Positions 1 through 4,986 of a stretch of DNA of 6,170 bases are shown piece after piece (the first letter of the stretch is position 1; each line of letters begins with the position of its first letter). The stretch spans positions 1 through 6,170 of the forward strand of contig JAGQNH010000071.1 of assembly GCA_020428185.1 (NCBI GenBank), in the 5' to 3' direction. Under the pieces are notes generated by a model. The model was not told where the DNA came from. It made no database searches and worked only from the letters and a program-made list of their open reading frames with translations. The stretch is from Candidatus Saccharimonadota bacterium. Its GTDB lineage: Bacteria; Patescibacteriota; Saccharimonadia; Saccharimonadales; Saccharimonadaceae. The translations under genes and the position numbers were made by a program.

Positions 1-1149
1 AGCCATTTGGTACCGCCAAGCGAGACGCGTAAGTACACGCCATTTTTTTTTTTTTTCTTCGGCATTTCTTCGGTGGTTGGACCGCTTGTCGGTGGCTGGC
101 TTTCGAGCATCGGTCAGTGGCGGTGGGTCTTCTGGATGAATATTCCTGTCGGAATTATCGCCGTGACGGCGGTTATGCTGCTCGTGCCAAAATTACCAAT
201 CCGAACGGTTCGCCAAAAGTTCGACTACGTAGGTATTTTGTTCCTGAGTATGGCTTCGACTGCGATTGTACTCACGACATCGTGGGGCGGATCGATGTAC
301 GCATGGAACTCGCCGGTGATCATACTGCTGATTGTTGGTGCGGTCCTCTGCGGCATAGCGTTCATTGGCTTCGAATATATTGCTGACGATCCTCTCATGC
401 CGCTATCGTTGTTCAAGAACCGCAATTTCGCCGTAGTGACGATTGCGGGGCTTGTACTCGGTTTGGTCATGATGGGTGTGCTTGCGTATCTGCCTACATA
501 CATACAGATGGTTGCTGGCGCGAGTCCGACAATGTCTGGCGTGTATATGCTACCCATGGTCGTCGGCATGCTTGTCGTGTCGGTCGTCGTCAATGTGATT
601 ATTGCGCGGACTGGCCGTTACAAGTGGGCACCGCTCTCAGGCATGGTGGTAATGGGCGTCAGCCTGGTGCTGCTCAACACCATGACGTCGTCGATGCCTA
701 TGTGGCATTTCTATGTCTATCTCGGTGTCATGGGCGTCGGTATGGGGATGACAATGCAAACATTGATGTTGGTCGTTCGCAACGAGTCGCCGCTTGCTCT
801 GATGGGTACGGCAAATGCCACTAATACCTATTTTAGGACGATGGGCATGACGCTCGGCGCATCAGTGATAGGCTCGATATTCGTGTCGAGACTACAGGAT
901 CAGATTGCGTATCGCTTACCAGGCGTTCCGATCGGCAGTAGCGGACATGAGTCGTTGACTCCTGCTGTTATCGACACATTGCCTAGTGCTGTCCGGGAGG
1001 CGGTGATCGCATCATACAGCGATGCGCTCACGCCAATATTCCTCTGGATCGTACCACTCGTTGTCTTTGCGTTTGTCGTGCTGCTTGCACTTAAGGAAAA
1101 GCCGCTCCGTACAACGCTTGATCACGAGGATGCTCCCGCTCTGATGTAG
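1..1149 (+). CDS. DHA2-family (EmrB/QacA-type) MFS drug:H+ antiporter, 5'-truncated
   Basis: This is an integral membrane exporter that would couple proton entry to efflux of drugs or other small amphipathic molecules. The frame is open from base 1 (382 codons visible), so the true start lies left of the window; the TTG at base 7 is an internal codon. Visible family hallmarks are PPSETRKY followed by the motif-C-like GISSVVGPLVGGWL, then QWRWVFWMNIPVG, the DPLMPLSLFKNRNF loop, QMVAGASPTMSGVYMLPM and LMGTANATNTYFRTMG. About nine or ten hydrophobic helices remain of the expected 14, and roughly the first 130 residues are missing. A six-Phe run (residues 15-20) is encoded by a T14 tract where relatives usually have a mixed L-F-G-A-V-F type segment; the length of the segment is conserved. 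The C-terminus is a short charged tail (LKEKPLRTTLDHEDAPALM). The family call is confident; the substrate cannot be deduced. Confidence 0.92.
   Translation, partial: SHLVPPSETRKYTPFFFFFFGISSVVGPLVGGWLSSIGQWRWVFWMNIPVGIIAVTAVMLLVPKLPIRTVRQKFDYVGILFLSMASTAIVLTTSWGGSMYAWNSPVIILLIVGAVLCGIAFIGFEYIADDPLMPLSLFKNRNFAVVTIAGLVLGLVMMGVLAYLPTYIQMVAGASPTMSGVYMLPMVVGMLVVSVVVNVIIARTGRYKWAPLSGMVVMGVSLVLLNTMTSSMPMWHFYVYLGVMGVGMGMTMQTLMLVVRNESPLALMGTANATNTYFRTMGMTLGASVIGSIFVSRLQDQIAYRLPGVPIGSSGHESLTPAVIDTLPSAVREAVIASYSDALTPIFLWIVPLVVFAFVVLLALKEKPLRTTLDHEDAPALM
43..56 (+). repeat. T14 homopolymer inside the antiporter coding sequence
   Basis: Fourteen consecutive T residues encode most of a six-Phe run. The surrounding codons are mixed in base composition, so the tract stands out. 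As written it is in frame and keeps family length. A tract of this length is prone to slippage, in the cell or during sequencing. Confidence 0.95.
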
Positions 1150-1157
1150 ATATGAAC

Positions 1158-1198
1158 GGCACAGACTTGACGTGCCATATGTGCGTCGAGTCTGTGCT
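1158..1198 (+). other. Long hairpin after the antiporter gene
   Basis: Nine bases after the antiporter stop, a 14-bp stem with one T.G pair (1159-1172 with 1184-1197) can extend inward to 1175/1181 and outward by one pair through further G.U pairs, leaving a five-base CATAT loop. All the non-Watson-Crick pairs are G.U in + strand RNA and would be A.C mismatches in the other strand, which points to a function in the + strand transcript. No T tract follows directly. It is likely a 3' end or mRNA-stability structure upstream of the real terminator. Confidence 0.6.
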
Positions 1199-1226
1199 AT
1201 ATCTAAGTGCTTTCATTTGTTTATCT

Positions 1227-1250
1227 AGCACCCGAAAGGGTGCTTTTTCT
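1227..1250 (+). terminator. Intrinsic terminator of the antiporter gene
   Basis: The stem AGCACCC / GGGTGCT is closed by a GAAA (GNRA) tetraloop and followed directly by TTTTCT. Its 14-base core is identical to the terminator at 2114-2135. Confidence 0.85.
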
Positions 1251-1262
1251 TATGATGTGAAA

Positions 1263-1291
1263 TTGACACAAATATATACTTATGCTATAAT
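1263..1291 (+). promoter_or_regulatory. Perfect-consensus sigma70 promoter of the 33/34-aa micro-operon
   Basis: TTGACA (1263-1268), a 17-bp spacer, then TATAAT (1286-1291), preceded by TGC (an extended -10). Both boxes match consensus at all six positions. Transcription should begin near 1298, giving a leader of about 48 nt before the GTG at 1346. Confidence 0.88.
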
Positions 1292-1345
1292 TAAAAGTAT
1301 CAAGGCAATTCGCCAAGATGTATTTTTCAGCGAAGGAGGACAATA

Positions 1346-1447
1346 GTGTCCGGAAGCAATGCATCAAAGATGGACGAGCAAGACCTCTCGTGGGTCGATT
1401 TGCTCAACGACATCACCTACTCGGGTGCATACGACGATGAGGAGTAA
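1346..1447 (+). CDS. 33-aa acidic small protein, unknown function
   Basis: The ORF starts with GTG and reads VSGSNASKMDEQ, continuing through DLSWVDLLNDITYSGAYDDEE to a TAA stop. A near-ideal Shine-Dalgarno (AAGGAGGA, 1333-1340) lies six bases upstream, which fixes the start, and a perfect-consensus promoter precedes it. It has nine acidic residues against one lysine (net about -8), with a central hydrophobic stretch (WVDLLNDI) suited to a short amphipathic helix. It has no signal peptide, cysteine pair or membrane segment. The last codons (GAT GAG GAG) form the ribosome binding site of the next ORF, so the two are probably translated together. The family is not recognised. An adaptor, an antitoxin-like partner or a leader peptide are all possible, but nothing in the sequence decides between them. 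Confidence 0.68.
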   Translation: MSGSNASKMDEQDLSWVDLLNDITYSGAYDDEE

Positions 1448-1450
1448 CTC

Positions 1451-1555
1451 GTGAAGTACATGAAAAAGCTTAAGGAGCATATCGAGTCTAGGCGTCTGAT
1501 GCAGCTTCAGTTGCTCATGACACCGAACACCCCGCCCCTTCCGCCCCGGAAGTAA
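1451..1555 (+). CDS. 34-aa basic small protein, unknown function
   Basis: A GTG start lies three bases after the stop of the 33-aa ORF. Its Shine-Dalgarno GAGGAG (1439-1444) sits inside that ORF, six bases from the start. The product begins VKYMKKLKEHIESRRLMQLQ and ends in a proline-rich basic tail (PNTPPLPPRK). Eight Lys/Arg against two Glu give a net charge of about +6, opposite to its upstream partner. The first 23 residues could form an amphipathic helix. The stop is nine bases before the terminator stem, so the unit contains only these two genes. The family is not recognised. The opposite charges suggest, but do not show, that the two products bind each other; the basic protein could instead bind nucleic acid or membrane surfaces. 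Confidence 0.64.
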   Translation: MKYMKKLKEHIESRRLMQLQLLMTPNTPPLPPRK

Positions 1556-1563
1556 TCCGGTTA

Positions 1564-1616
1564 CCCCGCCCTCGCGTACCATTTGGTACGTGTCTGGGCG
1601 GGGCTTTTCTTTTTTG
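1564..1616 (+). terminator. GC-rich intrinsic terminator of the micro-operon
   Basis: The outer stem CCCCGCCC (1564-1571) pairs with GGGCGGGG (1596-1603). An inner stem CGCGTACC / GGTACGTG has an ATTT loop and one G.U pair. The tract CTTTTCTTTTTT follows, making it a strong + strand terminator. Confidence 0.92.
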
Positions 1617-1644
1617 ATTTGGTTGGAATGATTTGAACATATGA

Positions 1645-1673
1645 TTGACCGAGAATAGTAAACATGCTATAGT
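1645..1673 (+). promoter_or_regulatory. Extended -10 promoter of the 105-aa gene
   Basis: TTGACC (1645-1650), a 17-bp spacer, then TATAGT (1668-1673), with TGC directly before the -10. The predicted start is near 1680-1681, only about 10 bases before the ATG at 1691. Confidence 0.82.
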
Positions 1674-1681
1674 ACTGAAAG

Positions 1682-1710
1682 TTTCGTCGTATGGCGAAAG
1701 TTCTTTTTTT
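1682..1710 (+). promoter_or_regulatory. Promoter-proximal hairpin plus T tract (attenuator-like)
   Basis: TTTCGTC (1682-1688) pairs with GGCGAAA (1693-1699), one pair being U.G, around a GTAT loop that holds part of the ATG start codon at 1691. GTTC and seven T follow. The element looks like a small intrinsic terminator at the very 5' end of the transcript. A direct repeat GAAAGTT (1677-1683 and 1695-1701) overlaps it. The stem is modest, so function is uncertain. Confidence 0.45.
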
Positions 1711-2008
1711 GAATAGATATGTACTGTTACGTGTGAAGGGACGAACGTTGATCGGGCAGCAGCGCACGAAAATATCGTCTGCTATCGACAGAGTCGATGC
1801 GGCACTCGATGATCTCGAAGAGGATCTGTACGGATTTACGGAAGTTGATCATCAAAAACTGAAGCAACTTCTCGTTCGCGTAATCAACATCGAAGGCATT
1901 CAAGCCTGGAGATTTAGTCTCCGTAATGAGTCGGCTTTTGATCCGGATGAATCCGTCGATCAATCACAGCAACAAAGCTTTGACTTCGGATTGAATACAG
2001 ATAGCTGA
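1691..2008 (+). CDS. 105-aa acidic protein, unknown function
   Basis: The family is not recognised. The N-terminus (MAKVLFLNRYVLLRVKGR) is hydrophobic and basic. A long helical, heptad-like region follows at about residues 28-70 (ISSAIDRVDAALDDLEEDLY, then VDHQKLKQLLVRVINIEG), with a conserved-looking IQAWRFSL segment. The last 25 residues are acidic and glutamine-rich (DESVDQSQQQSFDFGLNTDS), probably disordered. The gene has a strong promoter ending 17 bases before the ATG and no Shine-Dalgarno, so the start is less secure. The mRNA would have an almost leaderless 5' end, with the ATG in a hairpin loop. A GTG at 1733 (VKGRTLIGQQ) is an alternative start but also lacks a ribosome binding site. 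The gene is monocistronic, bounded by terminators on both sides. The helical middle suggests a protein-protein or nucleic-acid interaction module, by inference only. Confidence 0.66.
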   Translation: MAKVLFLNRYVLLRVKGRTLIGQQRTKISSAIDRVDAALDDLEEDLYGFTEVDHQKLKQLLVRVINIEGIQAWRFSLRNESAFDPDESVDQSQQQSFDFGLNTDS

Positions 2009-2051
2009 TATACGTATAAGCTATCTACCCATTGGACTGCCGTGACAGGGC

Positions 2052-2091
2052 GGGGCGTCCCGGTGTGCCGTGTGGCATGCCGGGGCGCCCC
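2052..2091 (+). other. 18-bp GC-rich hairpin in the 3' UTR of the 105-aa gene
   Basis: Bases 2052-2069 pair with 2074-2091 around a GTGT loop. The stem has GGGGCG / CGCCCC at the base, a U.G pair, CCCGG / CCGGG, two more G.U pairs, and TGCC / GGCA at the top. It is continuous in + strand RNA; in the complementary strand the three wobble pairs become A.C mismatches. It has no T tract of its own, and a terminator follows 22 bases later. A weaker hairpin (GATAGCT / AGCTATC, 2000-2025) overlaps the stop codon. The element may be a stable 3' UTR end or a small processed RNA. Confidence 0.6.
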
Positions 2092-2113
2092 ACACCAAAT
2101 CCTATTCATACAT

Positions 2114-2135
2114 ACACCCGAAAGGGTGTTTTTTT
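2114..2135 (+). terminator. Intrinsic terminator of the 105-aa gene
   Basis: ACACCC / GGGTGT stem with a GAAA tetraloop, and seven T directly from the stem end (2129-2135). The core is the same as that of the terminator at 1227-1250. Confidence 0.88.
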
Positions 2136-2136
2136 A

Positions 2137-2165
2137 TTGCTATCTCGCCTTTTTCCCTTTATGCT
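2137..2165 (+). promoter_or_regulatory. Putative promoter of the FAD oxidase giving a leaderless mRNA
   Basis: TTGCTA (2137-2142), a 17-bp spacer, then TATGCT (2160-2165), each matching consensus at four of six positions. The expected transcription start coincides with the ATG at 2172, and there is no Shine-Dalgarno upstream. TAAAGT (2166-2171) is a competing -10 with no clear -35. Confidence 0.45.
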
Positions 2166-2171
2166 TAAAGT

Positions 2172-3830
2172 ATGGAAGAAATCAAACAAGCACTTGCTCA
2201 GCATGGCTTTAAGGGCGATGTCGATGACGCCCCCGCTACGTTGGGCGCGTATTCGCATGATGCGAGTATGTTCGAAATCAAACCAAAACTTGTCATTGCA
2301 CCAAAGAGCGGCAAGGATGTAGAGGCGGCGGTAAAGGTGGTCGCTGAGCGCAAGGCTCACGATGCGCACCTATCTCTTACTGCTCGAAGCGCAGGTACCG
2401 ACATGTCAGGGGCAGCAATTAACGATTCGGTCATTGTCGACTTTCAGCGTCATCTCAATAAGTTTATCGAACAAAAAGACGATAAGGCGACTGTGCAGCC
2501 AGGAATATTCTTCCGAGATTTTGATAAAAAAACAGGCAACTACCTACTCCCCTCCTATCCAGCAAGTCGCGACTTATGCTCTGTCGGTGGAATGATAAAC
2601 AATAATTCTGGTGGCGAAAAATCACTAGAATTTGGCAAGACAGACAAATATGTGCCACGTATGAAATTTGTCTTCGCCGATGGTGTCGAGCGTGTTGTGA
2701 AGCCACTTAACAAAAAACAACTCGATGAGAAGATGAAGCAAAACGATTTTGAAGGCAAAGTCTATAAAGGTATGTATGAATTGCTTGAGAAGAATTACGA
2801 CGTTATTCAAGCTGCAAAACCGAAAGTAAGTAAGGACTCAACCGGATATCACTTGTGGAATGTTTGGAATCGCGAGACGGGTGTGTTTGATTTGTCCCAG
2901 GCAATTATTGGGGCTCAGGGGACGCTTGGTTTTGTCACTGAAGCTACTCTCCAGCTCGTACCTCGGCAAAAGCATTCAGGGCTGCTCGTATTGTTTATGC
3001 GTGATATCGATGAACTCGGTGAGTTGATTCCGAAGATTCTTGAACACAAGCCGGCTACATTTGAGAGTTTTGACGATCAAACATTGTGGCTCAGTATCAA
3101 ATTTATGCCAAGTTTTCTCAAGTTGCTCGGGCCTGCGAAGTTTATTCATTTGGTAACAAGTTTGATTCCTGACGGCTTGCAGCTACTACGCGGTATTCCG
3201 AAGTTAATACTCATGGTAGAGTTTAACGGCAATACAGAAGAAGAGGTTCGGTATAAAGTCAGCCAACTCCATAAAGACCTTTCGCACATGAAAGCCAGAT
3301 ACGAGATTAACGGTTTTGAAGAAAACCCTACGGAGGGCTCAAGTGAGAAGTTCTGGATCATGCGTCGCCGTAGTTTTCAGCTACTTCGAAGCAAGGTCAA
3401 GGATAAGCACACTGCTCCGTTTATCGATGATTTGATTGTCAACCCAGAACATCTGTCTGAATTCTTGCCGAAGATTCGCAAAATAATCAAAAAGTATAAG
3501 TTGTTCGCTACGATAGCGGGTCATATGGGCGATGGCAATTTCCATATCATCCCACTTATGAAGCTTGAAGATCCAAAGGACCGCAAGAAGATAATGCCGG
3601 CGATGAAAGAAGTGAATACTCTCGTGCTCAAATACGGTGGCTCGCTAAGTGGTGAGCACAACGACGGACTCGTGCGTGGGCCATGGCTTGAGCAGATGTA
3701 TGGCAAGGAAGTAGTACATTTGTTCCGCGAGACAAAGAATATATTTGATCCACTGCATATCTTTAATCCACACAAAAAAGCCAATGCAACGTGGGACTAT
3801 AGCTACTCACATATTCGCGAGCGATTCTAA
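2172..3830 (+). CDS. FAD-linked oxidase of the GlcD / D-lactate dehydrogenase superfamily
   Basis: This is a flavoprotein dehydrogenase of the FAD-binding PCMH type, expected to oxidise a 2-hydroxy acid such as D-lactate or glycolate. The FAD domain covers about residues 35-265: YSHDASMFEIKPKLVIAP, the pyrophosphate loop ARSAGTDMSGAA (71-82), GGMINNNSGGEKSLEFGKT (139-157), and GAQGTLGFVTEATL (247-260). The C-terminal substrate domain carries APFIDDLIV (415-423), HMGDGNFHI (451-459) with likely metal or substrate ligands His451 and His458, SGEHNDG (493-499) where many relatives have SGEHGIG or SGEHGDG, and the terminal NIFDPLHIFNP motif. There is one cysteine and no fused Fe-S domain or signal peptide, so the electron acceptor is not evident. 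An in-frame TAA lies six bases upstream, so the frame cannot begin earlier than 2172. No Shine-Dalgarno is present. The 3' end overlaps the convergent 167-aa gene by 4 bp. Confidence 0.93.
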   Translation: MEEIKQALAQHGFKGDVDDAPATLGAYSHDASMFEIKPKLVIAPKSGKDVEAAVKVVAERKAHDAHLSLTARSAGTDMSGAAINDSVIVDFQRHLNKFIEQKDDKATVQPGIFFRDFDKKTGNYLLPSYPASRDLCSVGGMINNNSGGEKSLEFGKTDKYVPRMKFVFADGVERVVKPLNKKQLDEKMKQNDFEGKVYKGMYELLEKNYDVIQAAKPKVSKDSTGYHLWNVWNRETGVFDLSQAIIGAQGTLGFVTEATLQLVPRQKHSGLLVLFMRDIDELGELIPKILEHKPATFESFDDQTLWLSIKFMPSFLKLLGPAKFIHLVTSLIPDGLQLLRGIPKLILMVEFNGNTEEEVRYKVSQLHKDLSHMKARYEINGFEENPTEGSSEKFWIMRRRSFQLLRSKVKDKHTAPFIDDLIVNPEHLSEFLPKIRKIIKKYKLFATIAGHMGDGNFHIIPLMKLEDPKDRKKIMPAMKEVNTLVLKYGGSLSGEHNDGLVRGPWLEQMYGKEVVHLFRETKNIFDPLHIFNPHKKANATWDYSYSHIRERF

Positions 3831-4330
3831 TTATTGTCCCTAGGCAGCAGTCCCCAGTGGTCGATGCCACTGACGGGTATTGCGAGACTATCTACTCGAA
3901 GAAGATTGCCTGGGGCTCCATCGAACTCTGGCCGAATAAAGTATGGGCTTGTGAGCTGTAGTGCATATGATTCTTCGCCTTGAAACTTTCCAAATACAAA
4001 TCGACTGTAGTCACCTGAGACAAATGCGTAACCTTTCATATTTAGCGATTGCTGGATAGAGTCATCTAGTGCGCACAATCGGAAAGCACCAATTGCTAAT
4101 CTATTTTCAGTGATTGATTCAGAAACAAGATCCTCAAGAGTATCTAGACCGAATTTCGCGACGATACCTCGGTGCTCTGGATTTATCTGGGTTAGGTCCT
4201 TTTGTAGCATTTGAGCTATGAAGAACGGATCATCCTTGCTCTTTGCATCGAGCGGTAAGGAATTGTATTCGTTTACTTCCGATACTAACTCTTGGTGATT
4301 TTGTAAAAAATCATTAAAATCGTTTTCCAT
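3827..4330 (-). CDS. 167-aa protein, unknown function (likely paralogue of the 179-aa neighbour)
   Basis: The family is not recognised. The ATG at 4330 is preceded by CGGAG ten bases upstream. The protein is soluble and acidic, with no signal peptide, membrane segment or obvious catalytic motif. Its first half is probably helical (NDFNDFLQNHQELVSEVNEY, then DPFFIAQMLQKDLTQINPEH). The second half looks beta-rich (GYAFVSGDYSRFVFGKF, SYALQLTSPYFIRPEF, LRVDSLAIPVSGIDHWGL). By eye it aligns along its length with the upstream 179-aa protein; the best block is LxLxxxxPxxI, a DG-containing linker, and then DxLxxPxS near the C-terminus. It lies 58 bases behind that gene on the same strand. Its stop codon overlaps the stop of the FAD oxidase (shared CTAA), with no room for a conventional terminator between the convergent genes. 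Confidence 0.74.
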   Translation of the reverse strand: MENDFNDFLQNHQELVSEVNEYNSLPLDAKSKDDPFFIAQMLQKDLTQINPEHRGIVAKFGLDTLEDLVSESITENRLAIGAFRLCALDDSIQQSLNMKGYAFVSGDYSRFVFGKFQGEESYALQLTSPYFIRPEFDGAPGNLLRVDSLAIPVSGIDHWGLLPRDNN

Positions 4331-4353
4331 GATTTGTAAGCTCCGATATTGTC

Positions 4354-4382
4354 ATGATACCCATAAACTACGATAGGTACAA
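4354..4382 (-). promoter_or_regulatory. Weak putative promoter of the 167-aa gene
   Basis: On the minus strand, TTGTAC (4377-4382), a 17-bp spacer, then TATCAT (4354-4359). The -10 matches consensus at five of six positions and the -35 at three. The gene could equally be transcribed with the 179-aa gene as an operon. Confidence 0.33.
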
Positions 4383-4388
4383 CGTCGC

Positions 4389-4928
4389 CTATTGAAATTT
4401 GTAGGTCTGTACAGAAGACAGCGGGAATACGAGGTAGTCAGGTAGTTCGATATCTTTTTTGATATCACCATCATCGCTCAGTATGTGCGGCTCAGATATG
4501 CGGAGTGAGAGCAATGTTTGCCGGTCGCCCGTATCGTTGTTTATTAGCTGGATGCCGAGAAATGTCGCAAGCTTCCCCATCGCAAATATGCTGCCATGAA
4601 AATGTGATGCTTCAAGTATATTTCTCTTGCGAAGCTTCTCATCTGGTTCTGGTATACCAAATGCGGTATCCGCAAGAACTGCAATATTTTTGCTTAGGTA
4701 TTCGCCGTAATGTTTGTAGCTTAGTTTTGTGAGTCCTCTTCGGATGAGAACCGATTGAGCCTCATCTGAGTTCGTGAGGAGATATTTGTTGATTGCACCT
4801 GCACAATCTATCGGATCTGTTGAATTTTCGACAATCGTATCGAGCGGATCCTTAGGTAGTTCGGGCAGCTGAACATCTTTCATATCTAATTCCCATTTTT
4901 TGAAATGATCTAAATTATCGAAACTCAC
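4389..4928 (-). CDS. 179-aa protein, unknown function
   Basis: The family is not recognised. A GTG start at 4928 is supported by GAGGAG seven bases upstream (4936-4941); the next in-frame ATG, at residue 15, has no such site. The protein is soluble and has a helical N-terminal half (FDNLDHFKKWELDMKDV, DPIDCAGAINKYLLTNSDEA, LSYKHYGEYLSKNIAVLADT) and a probable beta-rich C-terminal half (FLGIQLINND, TLLSLRISEPHILSDDGDI, LPDYLVFPLSSVQTYKF). The order of elements matches the 167-aa protein downstream, suggesting an old tandem duplication. It sits where rplA often follows rplK but shows no resemblance to L1. It has its own TTGCGA/TAAAAT promoter, overlapped by the hairpin that ends rplK, so its expression is probably separated from ribosomal protein expression. 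Confidence 0.76.
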   Translation of the reverse strand: MSFDNLDHFKKWELDMKDVQLPELPKDPLDTIVENSTDPIDCAGAINKYLLTNSDEAQSVLIRRGLTKLSYKHYGEYLSKNIAVLADTAFGIPEPDEKLRKRNILEASHFHGSIFAMGKLATFLGIQLINNDTGDRQTLLSLRISEPHILSDDGDIKKDIELPDYLVFPLSSVQTYKFQ

Positions 4929-4929
4929 A

Positions 4930-4957
4930 AAAATACTCCTCTTATGAGGAGTATTTT
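4930..4957 (-). terminator. 12-bp hairpin: rplK terminator fused to the 179-aa gene's RBS
   Basis: AAAATACTCCTC and GAGGAGTATTTT form a perfect 12-bp stem with a four-base loop, starting 29 bases after the rplK stop. On the minus strand the 3' arm ends in a run of T, as in an intrinsic terminator. The same arm contains GAGGAG, the Shine-Dalgarno of the 179-aa gene. The 5' arm overlaps that gene's -10 box. Confidence 0.75.
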
Positions 4958-4981
4958 ACGTTAATTTTGCGTTTTTCGCAA
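4953..4981 (-). promoter_or_regulatory. Promoter of the 179-aa gene
   Basis: On the minus strand, TTGCGA (4976-4981), a 17-bp spacer, then TAAAAT (4953-4958). The expected transcription start falls at about 4943-4946, in or beside the hairpin loop, so the transcript would lack the 5' arm and keep an open GAGGAG. The -35 hexamer is identical to that of the rplK promoter. Confidence 0.62.
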
Positions 4982-4986
4982 TAATA

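Noticed and set aside
1152..1346. 64-aa open frame after the antiporter
   Set aside because: It spans the long hairpin, the terminator and the perfect-consensus promoter, and has no ribosome binding site.
1578..1589. CCATTTGGTAC shared between the terminator at 1564-1616 and the first bases of the window
   Set aside because: It is an 11-base match, one copy in a coding sequence and the other in a terminator loop, with no extended similarity. It is best explained by chance.
1727..1963. 78-aa antisense frame inside the 105-aa gene
   Set aside because: It is a mirror of the sense gene, with no promoter or ribosome binding site on the minus strand.
2032..2322. 96-aa open frame across the 3' UTR and the start of the FAD oxidase
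   Set aside because: It crosses the GC-rich hairpin and terminator and overlaps the oxidase in another frame; the product has low-complexity chance composition.
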